A stretch of 64,000 nucleotides of DNA from Eubacterium plexicaudatum ASF492 (GCF_000364225.2 NZ_AQFT02000001.1:1550001-1614000), one strand, 5' to 3'. Numbered from the stretch's first letter, positions 48,100-58,400 are shown. A program made the numbers and translations. Notes: generated by a model from the letters alone, not told the origin.

Positions 48100-49380
48100 T
48101 TATAAAGAAACATTCTGGTATGTATTTTTATACCCTTTTTCCACGGCGTGTTTTGTGCCATCTTCACAACATTGATAATATCTGCTGTGACCAAATTCAT
48201 GAAAGTATTCATAAGATTCTTTGATTGCCGCACCCGTACAGACAAAGCACCATGCATCTTTGTTCTCTAATATGATATTTTTCTTTCCCGTCATTTTTCC
48301 TGCAAATTGAAGTTCTTTCTTTTGATCAATAACTCCTACCAGGTCCGCAAACTTGTAATACTTGGTCATATAGTTATATACAAGAGATGCCGTCTGTGTA
48401 ACTCCCCATAAAATATAAGAAAATGACTGTTCTTTATGAAATGTGTTCTTAATAAATTCTACCGTATTTGTAAAAAACTCTATGTAAAAATCGTCTGTTT
48501 GATTTTCTTCAAAAAAGGTACTGAGTTCTAAAATGTCTTTATATTTGTCAGTTGCTTCCATGATTCTTCGCATAGATGTTTTCAGCATCTTCTTTTTCAG
48601 ACTGTCATATTCTACCGAAACCGGATTCCAGTCAATTTTTGAAAACTCATTTTTGGTGTATACATGCGTCAGCCGATTGACACCTAAAAAACGAAACGAC
48701 AGCTTATCTTTGGCAAAAATGACAGGTATCCCCATTGCAATGCATGGTAAAGCTCCATGCAGCCTTGATGTTATAACCAGCTTTGCATGCTGTTTGTATT
48801 CTTCCAACAATTCCAGCGCTTTTTCCTGCGGACTGCCGGAAAGCTCTTCCTGATAAAATGTATGGCTGGTAAAAACTGCCTGTTGTTTTATTTCAGGCGG
48901 TATATATGCTTTTAGTTCTTCCTGTATATCTATACAGTAAATTTTGTCTCCCTCAATATGCTTATCCCTTTGAGGCAATGTCGCTGTCATACATCCATTC
49001 AGATATGCCATAATATGATGTTTTCTCAGATTCGTCATAGTATATGCATCTCTGCAGCCAATTGGTTCGAATCTTTTAAGATAATCAATTTCATCCTGGG
49101 AAAAACGATCCGTAAGTAAGGAAAGCGCTAAAAAAACCGGAATAATCTTAGGTGAAAACTGTGTTATTTTCAAATCCGTATGATAACCATAAAAAGGGAA
49201 TGATACCGGTAAAATCACATATTCTCCATCATAATCAGCCAATTCATGAAAAGGTATCCGTACAATATCTGAAATGTCTATTCCCATCTCCATATATAAA
49301 TTTTCAATTGCAATTAACTGAATATCATCGCCGATCGTCAGTCTGCCACTTCGGTTAAATACTATATTTGCATACTTCAT
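48100..49380 (-). CDS. polysaccharide pyruvyl transferase family protein
   Basis: A 426-residue protein of the pyruvyl transferase family: N-terminal GDDIQLIAIENL, a central EPIGCRDAYTMTNLRKH and AKLVITSRLHGALPCIAMGIPVIF, the typical ligand-binding segment. The last 110 residues form an added region (FSYILWGVTQTASLVYNYMTKYYKFADLVGVIDQ) resembling the nucleotide-binding end of some cyclic glycan enzymes. It may put a ketal pyruvate on a glycan, but many family members have other roles. It starts 1 base after the DUF362 stop. Confidence 0.78.
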   Translation of the reverse strand: MKYANIVFNRSGRLTIGDDIQLIAIENLYMEMGIDISDIVRIPFHELADYDGEYVILPVSFPFYGYHTDLKITQFSPKIIPVFLALSLLTDRFSQDEIDYLKRFEPIGCRDAYTMTNLRKHHIMAYLNGCMTATLPQRDKHIEGDKIYCIDIQEELKAYIPPEIKQQAVFTSHTFYQEELSGSPQEKALELLEEYKQHAKLVITSRLHGALPCIAMGIPVIFAKDKLSFRFLGVNRLTHVYTKNEFSKIDWNPVSVEYDSLKKKMLKTSMRRIMEATDKYKDILELSTFFEENQTDDFYIEFFTNTVEFIKNTFHKEQSFSYILWGVTQTASLVYNYMTKYYKFADLVGVIDQKKELQFAGKMTGKKNIILENKDAWCFVCTGAAIKESYEYFHEFGHSRYYQCCEDGTKHAVEKGYKNTYQNVSL

Positions 49381-49381
49381 T

Positions 49382-50893
49382 TTATTGGTATCCTTTCTTG
49401 CCTTTTTCTTTGTACTGCCAATTGTCCGGAGGAATTAGTTTTACAGGAATTACGGTATTCTCAACTATCTTTTTTCCGTTTAATAGATGATCTCTGTCAC
49501 TGTTTTCACACAACCATTTGCTTTTCATTGCTTTCTTATAAAGCGGAATACAAGACGGATCGATATTGCACAGTTTTAATAGTTCAATATCTATGGCTGC
49601 GCCATTATAACCGGCACCCACGATCCCTGTTTTTACAGGTATCGCATCAACCGGTCCGTTTCCCATTCCGGCCCATAAACCATCTACGACATAAAATACT
49701 TTTCTTGTACGGTTTTGCTGAAGCTTGCCATTTTGATCACAGTAAAGGAATATTTTATTCAAATCTAAAATCATCTTCGCAATCGTTCTATTCCCCTGCC
49801 ATGCTCCGGCAGATACGGTAGAACCGGAAAGTTTAAGATGTAGCCATTTTGCCCTGTCTGCATCTGATTTTTCTGTGATACTTGCAACATATTTTTTTTG
49901 CACTTCTTTTTTTTCGATTTTATTTAAAAGACTGACAGATATACCTCCAATGTATTTCCAAGTATAGGCGATTACATTTTCCCGTAGAAAATTATAAACA
50001 CTCATATATCGTATATTTTTCTTTTGGATAAATGGCATTTCATCTCCGCCCATATTGGAGCTTCCCATTGTAAAATGTGGCAGATAATTTTTATCGCAGT
50101 TAATGCCAACCAGATTTTTTAAGCAACAGGTGAGACCGGCCTTACGATGTGTCTTCAGCTTTGGAACGGAGATTACAACATCCGCCTCCAAAACGGTTTT
50201 TGCGATACAATATTCCTGACGGTCATTTGTATGATGCAGCGTTGTCTGACGAATGTCGTACCCTCCACCATGATATTTTTGGTGTTTCCTGTGTTCGTTA
50301 TAAAATAGACTCTGTTTTCTCAAATTGACAATTACCTTATCCGAACATCCTTCTTCCGCTTTTTGTTCTCCGGTCCAGATACCATTTTGAGAAACAACTT
50401 TTACTGCGCGAAAGTCCTGCAATTCCACGCGGACACCCCGCATCTGCATCTCTTTGATTAACTTTTGATATCCGGTTATTTCTATCAGCCGTTGAAAATC
50501 TGCTTCTGCTGAAGGAGCGTCTCCAACAATAATCATTCCATGATGTTCCAAAGCCTTCCAGCAGTAATCAATAATGACACGTACAACAGATGGATGCGTT
50601 GTCGTATATTTCTGCATGTCCGTTTTCTGCATGTCAAGCACCAGATTCGGTTTAATTACAACTACTTCTCCCGGAGATATCAAATCTCGAAATGGCGACC
50701 ATGCTTTTGTTCCGATATTATTTTTATCTAATTCCAGGTCAATTAATACTTTTCTTACGTTTTCATAAATCCGGTTTTTTTCTTTTGAAACGGTTTTATA
50801 TTCATATTCCGGATATATGTCATCCGGATCATAGGGAATTACATTTCCATACTCAGCTTCATTTCCATATCTGAATGCGGCACTGATGTTCAT
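49382..50893 (-). CDS. DUF362 domain-containing protein
   Basis: A 503-residue soluble protein of the DUF362 family: SPGEVVVIKPNLVL near residue 75, GMIIVGDAPSAEADF, VVISVPKLKTHRKAGLTCCLKNLVG, and late VDGLWAGMGNGPVDAIPVKTGIVGAGYNGAAID. No ferredoxin-type Cys clusters are present, unlike some relatives. The ATG at 50893 has AAGGAG 7 bases upstream. It overlaps the end of the mended GT2 gene. Its reaction is unknown, and finding it inside a glycan operon is unusual. Confidence 0.8.
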   Translation of the reverse strand: MNISAAFRYGNEAEYGNVIPYDPDDIYPEYEYKTVSKEKNRIYENVRKVLIDLELDKNNIGTKAWSPFRDLISPGEVVVIKPNLVLDMQKTDMQKYTTTHPSVVRVIIDYCWKALEHHGMIIVGDAPSAEADFQRLIEITGYQKLIKEMQMRGVRVELQDFRAVKVVSQNGIWTGEQKAEEGCSDKVIVNLRKQSLFYNEHRKHQKYHGGGYDIRQTTLHHTNDRQEYCIAKTVLEADVVISVPKLKTHRKAGLTCCLKNLVGINCDKNYLPHFTMGSSNMGGDEMPFIQKKNIRYMSVYNFLRENVIAYTWKYIGGISVSLLNKIEKKEVQKKYVASITEKSDADRAKWLHLKLSGSTVSAGAWQGNRTIAKMILDLNKIFLYCDQNGKLQQNRTRKVFYVVDGLWAGMGNGPVDAIPVKTGIVGAGYNGAAIDIELLKLCNIDPSCIPLYKKAMKSKWLCENSDRDHLLNGKKIVENTVIPVKLIPPDNWQYKEKGKKGYQ

Positions 50894-51645
50894 TGTCATT
50901 CTCCTTATCATCTTTAAAATTAATTCTCTCTTCTTCAATTACCAGCGGCCTGTTCATCAGTCTTATATTTATTTTCATAATGTATTCTCCAAGCATACCT
51001 AAAAAATCAGCTGTACGGAACCCATAAAAAAAACACCAAGCAGAATCGGCAATAAACCGGACGAAAAACCGGTTCCAAGCAGTAGTTTCAGCGTAATGTA
51101 AAAAAGTGTAAGAAACATACTGCACAAAGCAATAAATACGCCGAAAAACGTAATCATTCTTGGAATAACAGTGGAGACATTCGTAATACGCATAACGGCA
51201 ATATTAACCAAATCTGCAAAGCCATTTTTTGTTTTTCCGCTTTTTCTTTTATGTTCCATATAAGGTACTTCTTTTATATTCCAGCCATGTGTGGCAATTA
51301 CCTGCATTAAAGACGGAAGCGGATCATTCAGTTCCTTTAACATATTAATAAACTTTTTGTCATACAATCCGCTGCCGGTAAAATTATGAATTACATGAAT
51401 TCCTCCGCTCAATTTCTTATATATATAGTAAAAAAGCTGTCGAACTTTCCACATTAAAACATTTTCTTTACTGCCTTGCTTAACCGCACAAACGATAGCT
51501 GCTCCCTGCTCCCACTCATGAACCAATTTGGGAATGGTCTCTACCGGAACCTGAAAATCTGCCGGAATAGAAATCGTGCAGTCTCCTCCGGCTTCCAATA
51601 ATCCATAATATCCGGATTCATATTTAAAATTTCGAATAATGAACG

Positions 51646-51668
51646 ACCCCGCAGCAGAGCTGCGGGGT
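51646..51668. repeat. subterminal hairpin of the IS200/IS605 element (right end)
   Basis: ACCCCGCAGC-AGA-GCTGCGGGGT, a 10-bp stem next to the 3' end of the element relative to tnpA. Such hairpins are bound by TnpA. Confidence 0.75.
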
Positions 51669-51686
51669 ATCTGAAGGGTGGCTTCA

Positions 51687-52156
51687 CTACATATAATCCC
51701 ATAAGCTCAACTGTTTTGGCTCCAGTGCGCTTTGATAAAGCTTCTTATACTCTTTTTCTTGCCCTTGTTCTCTTACATATTTTGATATCACCGCTTCATT
51801 TCCATGTTCCCCTACTGTGGCAACATAATATCCGTCTGTCCAAAATTCCCCTCCCCATAATTTTTCTTCACCTGGGGACATTTGGCAAATACTTCTTTGG
51901 CTATTATGCTTTTCACTCTTTGTATTATTTTTTGTGGGCTGTATGTTGGCACGGATTGTATCAGAAAATGTACATGGTCTTTATCTGTTCCTACCTCTAT
52001 AAACTTTATCTCATACCGCTTTTCTATCTCTTCACATGTTTCTCTGATCACCTGGTCTACTTCATCATCTATTACTACTCGCCGATATTTCGCTGGACAC
52101 ACAAAATGATACATAAGCACTGATACATTGTGCGATTTGTGTATGTACTCACTCAC
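51687..52156 (-). pseudogene. tnpA: IS200/IS605 transposase TnpA, A-run frameshift
   Basis: A Y1 HUH transposase. The N-terminal part holds the MYHFVCPAKYRR and HVHFLIQ (HUH) motifs; the end holds GGEFWTDGYYVATVGEHGNE with the nucleophile Tyr. The two are in different frames: one T on the plus strand is missing in the T5 run 51861-51865. Mended, the protein is about 156 residues, normal for the family. It would act on single-stranded DNA during replication. Confidence 0.85.
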
Positions 52157-52221
52157 CCCACAATTCCCCTTCCTTTTTCCTTTAGTATATCACAGCCTCT
52201 ACTATTTGAAAAAGTTTGTTA

Positions 52222-52236
52222 CGCAGCAGAGCTGCG
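52222..52236. repeat. subterminal hairpin of the IS200/IS605 element (left end)
   Basis: CGCAGC-AGA-GCTGCG, the same core as the hairpin at 51646-51668, about 20 bases inside the other end. Confidence 0.7.
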
Positions 52237-52480
52237 GGGAATTAGACCCTGAGAGATTAAAAACTGCCTGTACATTCTGAAATTGTCTGCACTGCGTTCT
52301 AATGGCTTCGCGTGTACGATCTGTGGATTTATTATCAATAAACATAATTCTGCACCGATACCGATTCAGTTCTTGTTGAAATATTTTTTGCAGGCACTCT
52401 ACCATCGGGCCTATATTGTGTTCTTCATTAAAGCATGGTATGCATACACATATTTCCTTCATCCGTATTTTCCTCACTTG

Positions 52481-53694
52481 TTATTTTAAAGAACGACCTG
52501 CCGCTATAATATTCTCTACTTTTTTTCTCTGTTTGTTATCTGTTGTAAATCCCCTTTTTATCCATTTTTGTATACATGCCAGATATACGGAAACCGGAAA
52601 TTTTTGCCCGTTTTTTCTATATTTCTCAACAATTTCCTTACAAAATGCATCGCTCCTGCTTTTTAATAAAATATACCCCCAATGATAAGCAGGGTTTCGC
52701 AAAAACTCTTCTACGTCAAAAACATCTTTATACAATTCCAGTTTTCTTAATACATACAGTTCTGCCATTGTTCTTGTACATTTTGCACATTTACCGCAAT
52801 TATCCCCGTTTTCCTTTACATCCAAGCATACGGATAAATTTTTATATGTAAAAGGGAATGCACTGATATAACGAACCTTTTCCAATCGAGATGCTTCCAT
52901 TCCGGAAGAATAAAAAGTCAGGTTTTCCGTTCCTAAATATTGCGTCGTAAGAATATCAAAATAAGCAGCATCCGTTTCGCTCATTTCAAATTCGTTCACA
53001 GTAAAAGCAGATGAAAAATAGTATACTTTAAACAGCTTCTGCATGGACAGAATCATAGACATAAATACAAAAGGCACGATTGGCGCATGTGCTTGTTCAT
53101 ATAGTTCCACACATACATTGCTTTTTATATTTAAATAATGAATTCCTGCTTCTTTTGCAACATTTTCGCACTTTTTTTCCAAATTATGCTGCGCTTTACT
53201 GTTAAATCCATGATAGATTCCTATATTACAGCAAATACCGTGTGTCAATCGGAAATTACCCCCCCCGATAGGGTACGCGCTATGGAATAAGAAGAATCTA
53301 CCCCGCCTGAAATGCCTGTTCCAACTGCAAATGCCGATGAAAAAATGATATCTTTGCCAGGTATGCAGATTTTTACATTTCCATAATAAGAAATACTCTT
53401 TTTCAATGTCGGAATCAGATACATTGTTAACTGATGCTTTAATTTTTCCGATATTAAACTTTCACTTGTTATGCGCAGTGTTTTTACAAACTTTGCATGC
53501 ATCATACACCATGGTAAAATCGCCACAACAAATGCGTCTGTTATTTCATCACATAAATACTGCACGTAGTCTTTTTCTACCTCATACCATAGTGTTTTGA
53601 TTTGTTTATTATCCTGAAAAATGTCCGTACAAAGACGTACATTGCTGTCGTCTTTGTCGGTTTTCAGGTATGGCTTTCCGATTTTGATATTCAT
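52481..53694 (-). pseudogene. PP-loop ATP-pyrophosphatase-like protein of the glycan operon, G-run frameshift
   Basis: The first 145 residues end in TGISGGVDSSYSIARTLSGG, a clear PP-loop as in asparagine synthase, QueC and related AMP-forming enzymes. The rest (MTHGICCNIGIYHG onward) is in another frame after a run of eight C on the plus strand (53259-53266); one more base joins them to a protein of about 404 residues. Near the end is CGKCAKCTRTMAEL, a possible metal site like that of QueC. Its place in the operon suggests an amide- or nitrile-forming, or amidotransferase, step on a sugar, but I do not recognise the exact family. Confidence 0.7.
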
Positions 53695-55491
53695 TTCAAA
53701 TCCTCACTGTTATATCCGATCATCAGTTCACGTATCTTGCTTTCATCCAAAAACGGGTACATATCATGCAGCGGCGGCGTATAAAAGCTGCCGTCTTCCC
53801 GCATTTTCGACATAACTTTCGGCAACGGCCGGTCATCCGGTGTTTGTATTACTTCCAGTATGGCTGCCTGCTCTTCGTCCAGCAGCCATCCGATTCCTTC
53901 GTGGAGCATACCGCAGTTGTGACAACGATAAAAAGGAAAGTCAAATGCAGCTGCTACCTTGCCAAAATCCGGAAAACTGACCCCGCTGTCCGGATCGCAT
54001 CCGATGTACAGGCCGTTAAAAAGTTTTTATTTGTCTGGCGGATGGCTCCATATCCGTCATTGGAAAATACGACTATTTTTACCGGCAGATGATAATGCCG
54101 AATCGTCTGCAGCTCCTGCAGGTTCATCATAAAAGAACCGTCTCCGGTTACACAGATGATTTCACGTTCCAGTGCCAGCGCCGCGCCAACCGCTTCAGGT
54201 AAATCATCTCCCATGGAACCGCTGTTATAATTTACAATTACCCGCTGCTGTCTGCTGCGGATTCCTTTCTGCAATATGCCAAGAATGCAGCTGCTGTTGC
54301 CCAGTGCAATTACGGCATCTTCTTTCATATGCTTTCGAAACGCATCCCAGAACGTGTTTTGCGAGAGTTTCTCCTGATCTGCCTGTATCCTGCCTGTATC
54401 AATATCTCCTAAAACATGATCCAAGTTGTCACAATAACGAATCCATTTTTCATCCGGTTTCCATGGCTGTACCAGATCGGCTGCCGCCTTGAAAAAGTAT
54501 CCAGGTCTGCATAAATCGAAAGTGCGATCCGCAGTCCCGGTTTTTTCATTTCATCCGATTCCGCGTCTACCATAACGATCTTGGCACCGCATGCGAATGT
54601 TTCCTGTTGAAAGCCCGTCTGCTTGGTCGACAGACTATTTCCGAGTACAAGAATCAGGTCTGCATTCTGAAGAATAAAATTCCCCTTACGAGGCCCGACA
54701 CTGCCGGACATGCCATAATAATAAGGTGCGCCTTCATATAAAATATCCGCCTGTAAGGCACCGCCCACGATCGGAATATGCATCCGTTTTGACCATTTTT
54801 CAAACGCTTCCACAGCATTTCCCGTACGAATCCCGGATCCGGTCAGGATACATGGTCTTTTGGCATCTGCAAGCAATGCGTTTAATTTGTCAAATATTTT
54901 ATTGTCCAATGTGTATGCCGGTTGTTTTCTTTGTTCGCATTCATACAGTTCATCTGTATCCACCACCGCGCCCTGTACGTCCAGGGGAACGCTCAGCCAG
55001 ACCGGTCCCCGTCTGCCCTGCATGGCAATATCTATGGCTTTTTGCACTTCCATGCGCACGGCAAGCGGATCCGTGATCAGTTTTGCATATTTCGTCATAC
55101 CCCGAACCGCAGAAACGGAGTCAAATTCCTGTACGCCTCTGCATCTCAAATGCAATCCGGTTGGCGGCACCGTTGTGTCTAATCTTGGGTGTCCGGCCAG
55201 AACAAGCATCGGCACACTGTCTGCCCATGCACCTTCAACTCCGTTGTATGTATTAATTGCCCCAGGGCCGCTCGTTACGCAGACGAGCGCCATTTTCCCG
55301 CATGCTTTCGCATATCCTTCCGCTGCCATTGCGCATGCCTGTTCATGATGGCAGAAAACCTTTCGCATATCTTTGCGTAACGCAAGTGCGTTGTCTATAT
55401 GCATGGCCCCTCCGCCTACAACTGCAAAACAGTCGGTGATTCCGTTTTCTGCAATGACATCCATAAGGATGTCTGCCACTCTTTTTTTCAT
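53691..55491 (-). pseudogene. acetolactate synthase-like TPP enzyme, two T-run frameshifts
   Basis: An IlvB-type three-domain TPP enzyme. The N-terminal PYR domain has the cofactor Glu in FCHHEQACAMAAEGYAKACGK. The middle domain has PCILTGSGIRTGNAVEAF. The PP domain has NYNSGSMGDDLPEAVGAALA and VTGDGSFMMNLQEL. Breaks lie at 54492-54496 and 54018-54022 (A runs on the plus strand); one added base at each gives a protein of about 600 residues. No ilvN or branched-chain genes are near. In a glycan operon with an RfbH-like gene it recalls YerE, which adds a two-carbon branch to a keto sugar; that is inference. Confidence 0.8.
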
Positions 55492-55492
55492 T

Positions 55493-56197
55493 TCACATTT
55501 GCTCCCTGTTCTTTTTCCGTAACATTTCGTATTTAATCTGTGCAAGTTCCCAATCGGAAGGACTGTCGATATCCTGTACTTCCAGCTCATTTAAAATAAG
55601 CGGATACACATAATCTCCGATCAGACTTCCGGATGCAAGGAAACGGTTTACGTCAAAGCAGTAAAACTGTCCTGCGTCATGATAAACAGGTTCCAAATCC
55701 TGGGAACGATGCTGAAACAGGTGCGGAAAAATCGGGCTGGCCCGTCCGCTTCGGATCCACATGCCACGCTGCGGGGGAAATGCATATTTTACAACAGACA
55801 TAACGGTATCCGCTCCCGTTTCTGTCAGGCATTCCATCCCATATCGCAGCCGTTGTGCCGTCACAAAAGGAGCCGTTGGGTAAATACAGCATGCCTGTTC
55901 ATAGCACTTTCCTGCTTTCGCGTAGTTATGCAGTACTTCAATCAAAACATCGTCCGTTGTAGCATAATCGTCCGCATTTTTACTGCTTCTTAAAAACGGA
56001 ACTTCGGCGCCTGCCGCTTTTGCGATATCTGCAATCTGTCTGCTATCCGTAGATACCATAACCGTATCAAATATACTGCTTTTGCATGCGGATGCAATCG
56101 AATACACAATCACCGGTTTCCCGCAGAAGACTTTTATATTTTTCAAAGGAATACGTTTGCTGCCTCCTCTTGCAGTTATAATCGCAATTCTTTTCAT
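55493..56197 (-). CDS. pseF: pseudaminic acid cytidylyltransferase
   Basis: A 234-residue CMP-nonulosonate synthase. The N-terminus MKRIAIITARGGSKRIPLKNI is the CTP-binding loop. ICIYPTAPFVTAQRLRYG-type and DAGQFYCFD motifs set it with PseF rather than NeuA. It activates the nonulosonic acid as a CMP-sugar, the last step before transfer. The ATG overlaps the pseC stop by 4 bases. Neighbours pseC, pseG, pseI and pseB support the choice. Confidence 0.88.
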   Translation of the reverse strand: MKRIAIITARGGSKRIPLKNIKVFCGKPVIVYSIASACKSSIFDTVMVSTDSRQIADIAKAAGAEVPFLRSSKNADDYATTDDVLIEVLHNYAKAGKCYEQACCIYPTAPFVTAQRLRYGMECLTETGADTVMSVVKYAFPPQRGMWIRSGRASPIFPHLFQHRSQDLEPVYHDAGQFYCFDVNRFLASGSLIGDYVYPLILNELEVQDIDSPSDWELAQIKYEMLRKKNREQM

Positions 56198-57324
56198 AAA
56201 TCTTTCACACATTCGATTACTTTTTCCTGTTGTTCGTCTGAAAGTGACGGATACAATGGAAGGCTGAGCATCGTTTTGTATAACGTCTCTGCTTTTTCAC
56301 AACATACGTTCGCATATCCATGTGTCCGATAATACGGGTGCAGGTAAACTGGTATATAATGAACATTCACCCCGATTCCCTTTTCCCGTAATTTTATAAA
56401 TATTTCTTTTCTGTCGTTCTGCAGAAGCTTAAGAATATATAAATGCCATCCGCTTTGCGTACCTTCCATCTGATAAGGCGTCACCAAATCGGTACGGTCT
56501 GCAAACGCCTGTTGATAGTTTGCTGCCAGTGTACGTCGTCTTGCCAGGAACACATCCAGTTTCTTCAGCTGGCTGATTCCAAGCGCACACTGGATATCGG
56601 TGATGCGATAATTATAGCCAAGCAGCTGCTGTTCGTAATACCATGGACCATCATTTTGAAAAAACTGCTCTTCTTTCCTTGTAATGCCATGACTGCGCAA
56701 TAGCAGCAGCTTCCGATACAATGTTTCATCATTTGTCATTACCATACCGCCCTCACCTGTCGTGATCGGTTTTACCGGATGAAAGCTGAACGTTGTCATA
56801 TCCGAAAGGCTGCCAATTTTTTTCCCTTTATATTCTGCGCCCAGTGCATGTGCTCCATCTTCAATCACGATTAAATGATGTTCTTTTGCAATCCGATGAA
56901 TCTCATCCAGATCACAAGGCTGTCCGGCCAGGTGGACGGGAAGAATTGCTTTTGTGCGGGAAGTTATTTTTTTCCGGATTTCCTGAGGGTCTATATTATA
57001 AGTACGTGCGTCAATATCTGCGAATACCGGTACGGCACCGCAATATAAGACACAATTGGCAGAAGCCGCAAATGTGATCGGTGTTGTGATAACCTCGTCT
57101 CCCGGCCCGATGCCGGCAGCCAGACAGGCAATATGTAAAGCCGCCGTTCCGTTTGATACCGCGACCGCGTAACGTGCTCCTGTATAATCTGCTACCAGTT
57201 GTTCAAATTCTTCGATTTTTGGGCCTGTGGTAAGATAATCACTGTGCAGTACATCCAGAACTGCCTGTATATCCGTTTCATCTATAGACTGTTTCCCATA
57301 TGGAATGTAATCTTTTTCACTCAT
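56194..57324 (-). CDS. pseC: UDP-4-keto-6-deoxy-sugar aminotransferase PseC
   Basis: A 376-residue DegT/DnrJ PLP aminotransferase that puts the 4-amino group on the UDP-sugar made by PseB. The start IPYGKQSIDETDIQAVLDVL, the EDGAHALGAEYKGKKIG segment and the PLP lysine in FSFHPVKPITTGEGG are typical of PseC. Unlike the RfbH-like protein in this operon the lysine is kept. The coding frame is intact. Confidence 0.92.
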   Translation of the reverse strand: MSEKDYIPYGKQSIDETDIQAVLDVLHSDYLTTGPKIEEFEQLVADYTGARYAVAVSNGTAALHIACLAAGIGPGDEVITTPITFAASANCVLYCGAVPVFADIDARTYNIDPQEIRKKITSRTKAILPVHLAGQPCDLDEIHRIAKEHHLIVIEDGAHALGAEYKGKKIGSLSDMTTFSFHPVKPITTGEGGMVMTNDETLYRKLLLLRSHGITRKEEQFFQNDGPWYYEQQLLGYNYRITDIQCALGISQLKKLDVFLARRRTLAANYQQAFADRTDLVTPYQMEGTQSGWHLYILKLLQNDRKEIFIKLREKGIGVNVHYIPVYLHPYYRTHGYANVCCEKAETLYKTMLSLPLYPSLSDEQQEKVIECVKDL

Positions 57325-57389
57325 CTTTATTTCTCCGATCAGTCGTCCTGCCGGTTATGCAGGACCTTTTCGTATTTTATCTTTTCATA

Positions 57390-58399
57390 TCAAATGGAAG
57401 CCAGAAGCGCTTTTGCAATTCGTATTGCTCCCTGTCCATCCACAAGTTCCTGCATTTTTTCGGAACGGTTCTTACGCAGTCCGTACCGGCTGCGGTATTC
57501 GTCCAGAAGCGTTGCTGTTTTTGCAAAGATGTCCGTATCCCGCACATCCCCTGCATAATCCATCAGCTGTTCTTCCTGAAAATAGCGTGCGTTATCCAGT
57601 TGATTATCTGCAAATGAATAGGAAATGGTCGGCGTCCCGCAGGCGCATAATTCATACAATGTGGTTCCCGCTGCCGAAATCGCCACATCCGCCTGCATCA
57701 TATAATCTTTCATATTTTTTACGGATTTATGAAAATGGATTCCCGCATGCCCGCCATACTGACTGCGCAGCTGATCATACGCTTCATAATACGGCCCGCA
57801 TATTACAATCATATTTTGATCCGTTTCTTTCCGCAGCTGTTTTATCAGCCCTTCCAAAATCCCAAAACGGTCTGTTCCTCCGGACAGAAGCAGGATGTTT
57901 TCTGCATATGGCCGAATCTGTTTCTTTTCAGGAGCGCGAAACTGCTTTCCCAGCGGAACATAATGCGTTCCGAGCAAAAGTTTTGTATTCGTATATCTTT
58001 TCGTATGTCCGAATTTTTTCCAATAGCCTGCATAGCAGACCAGTGCGTGGACGGAAGCGTCTTTTATGCCAAGATCATCCATGTATGCCGTTTTATCCGC
58101 CCCGAAACCTTACGTAGATATGTGGGCGTTGCCATATAGCTGTCAATCAGCATGACAGCATCTTCCTTATTCGTAATGACCTCGTACAGAGCATCCAGTT
58201 CCCCTTCCATATCGTTCCACTTCGTATGCAGCACGGCTGCGCAAAAACCATGTCCTGAAACCAGCTCCAGCGCCTGTTCGTCCGCAAGGATAAAAGTCAC
58301 CGGTTCGCCGATTTCTGCTGCCGCCTCCGCAATGGAAAGACAGCGCATGACATGGCCGGTAGCGATAAAATTGTTCATATCCGTTCTGATATACAGCAT
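57390..58399 (-). pseudogene. pseG: PseG UDP-sugar hydrolase, C-run frameshift
   Basis: PseG removes UDP from the 2,4-diamino-sugar nucleotide before condensation. It is a GT-B-like hydrolase: RTDMNNFIATGHVMRCLSIA (catalytic His region) at the start, ILLLSGGTDRFG, and SAAGTTLYELCACGTP near the end. The halves are split by a missing base in the C4 run at 58100-58103; one more G on the coding strand joins KVSG to ADKTAYMDDLG for a protein of about 336 residues. The start is 1 base after the formyltransferase stop. Confidence 0.87.
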
Positions 58400-58400
58400 T

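Larger units (their letters stand above)
51635..52255 (-). mobile_element. IS200/IS605-type element carrying tnpA
   Basis: An element of about 620 bases without inverted terminal repeats or target duplication. Both ends carry a subterminal hairpin built on CGCAGCAGAGCTGCGGGG, and there is a single Y1 transposase gene. Ends are estimated from where the interrupted GT2 frame resumes, so they may be off by a few bases. Only tnpA is present, no tnpB. Confidence 0.8.
50859..52462 (-). pseudogene. GT2 glycosyltransferase, split by IS200/IS605 element and frameshifted
   Basis: The N-terminal part (MKEICVCIPCFNEEHNIG to VQAVFN) ends at 52256 and the gene resumes at 51634 with RNFKYESGYYGLLEAGGDCTISIPADFQVP. 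Cutting out 51635-52255 joins both in frame. The C-terminus has two membrane helices. A further break at the A6 run 51001-51006 (T run on the coding strand) separates them from LGMLGEYIMKINIRLMNRP. It belongs to the same GtrB-like type as 45473-46459. As it stands no full enzyme is made. Confidence 0.85.

Noticed and set aside
53691..55491. Biosynthetic acetolactate synthase IlvB for branched-chain amino acids
   Set aside because: No ilvN, ilvC, ilvD or leu genes are near, and the gene is embedded in the glycan operon with 4-base overlap or 1-base spacing to its neighbours.
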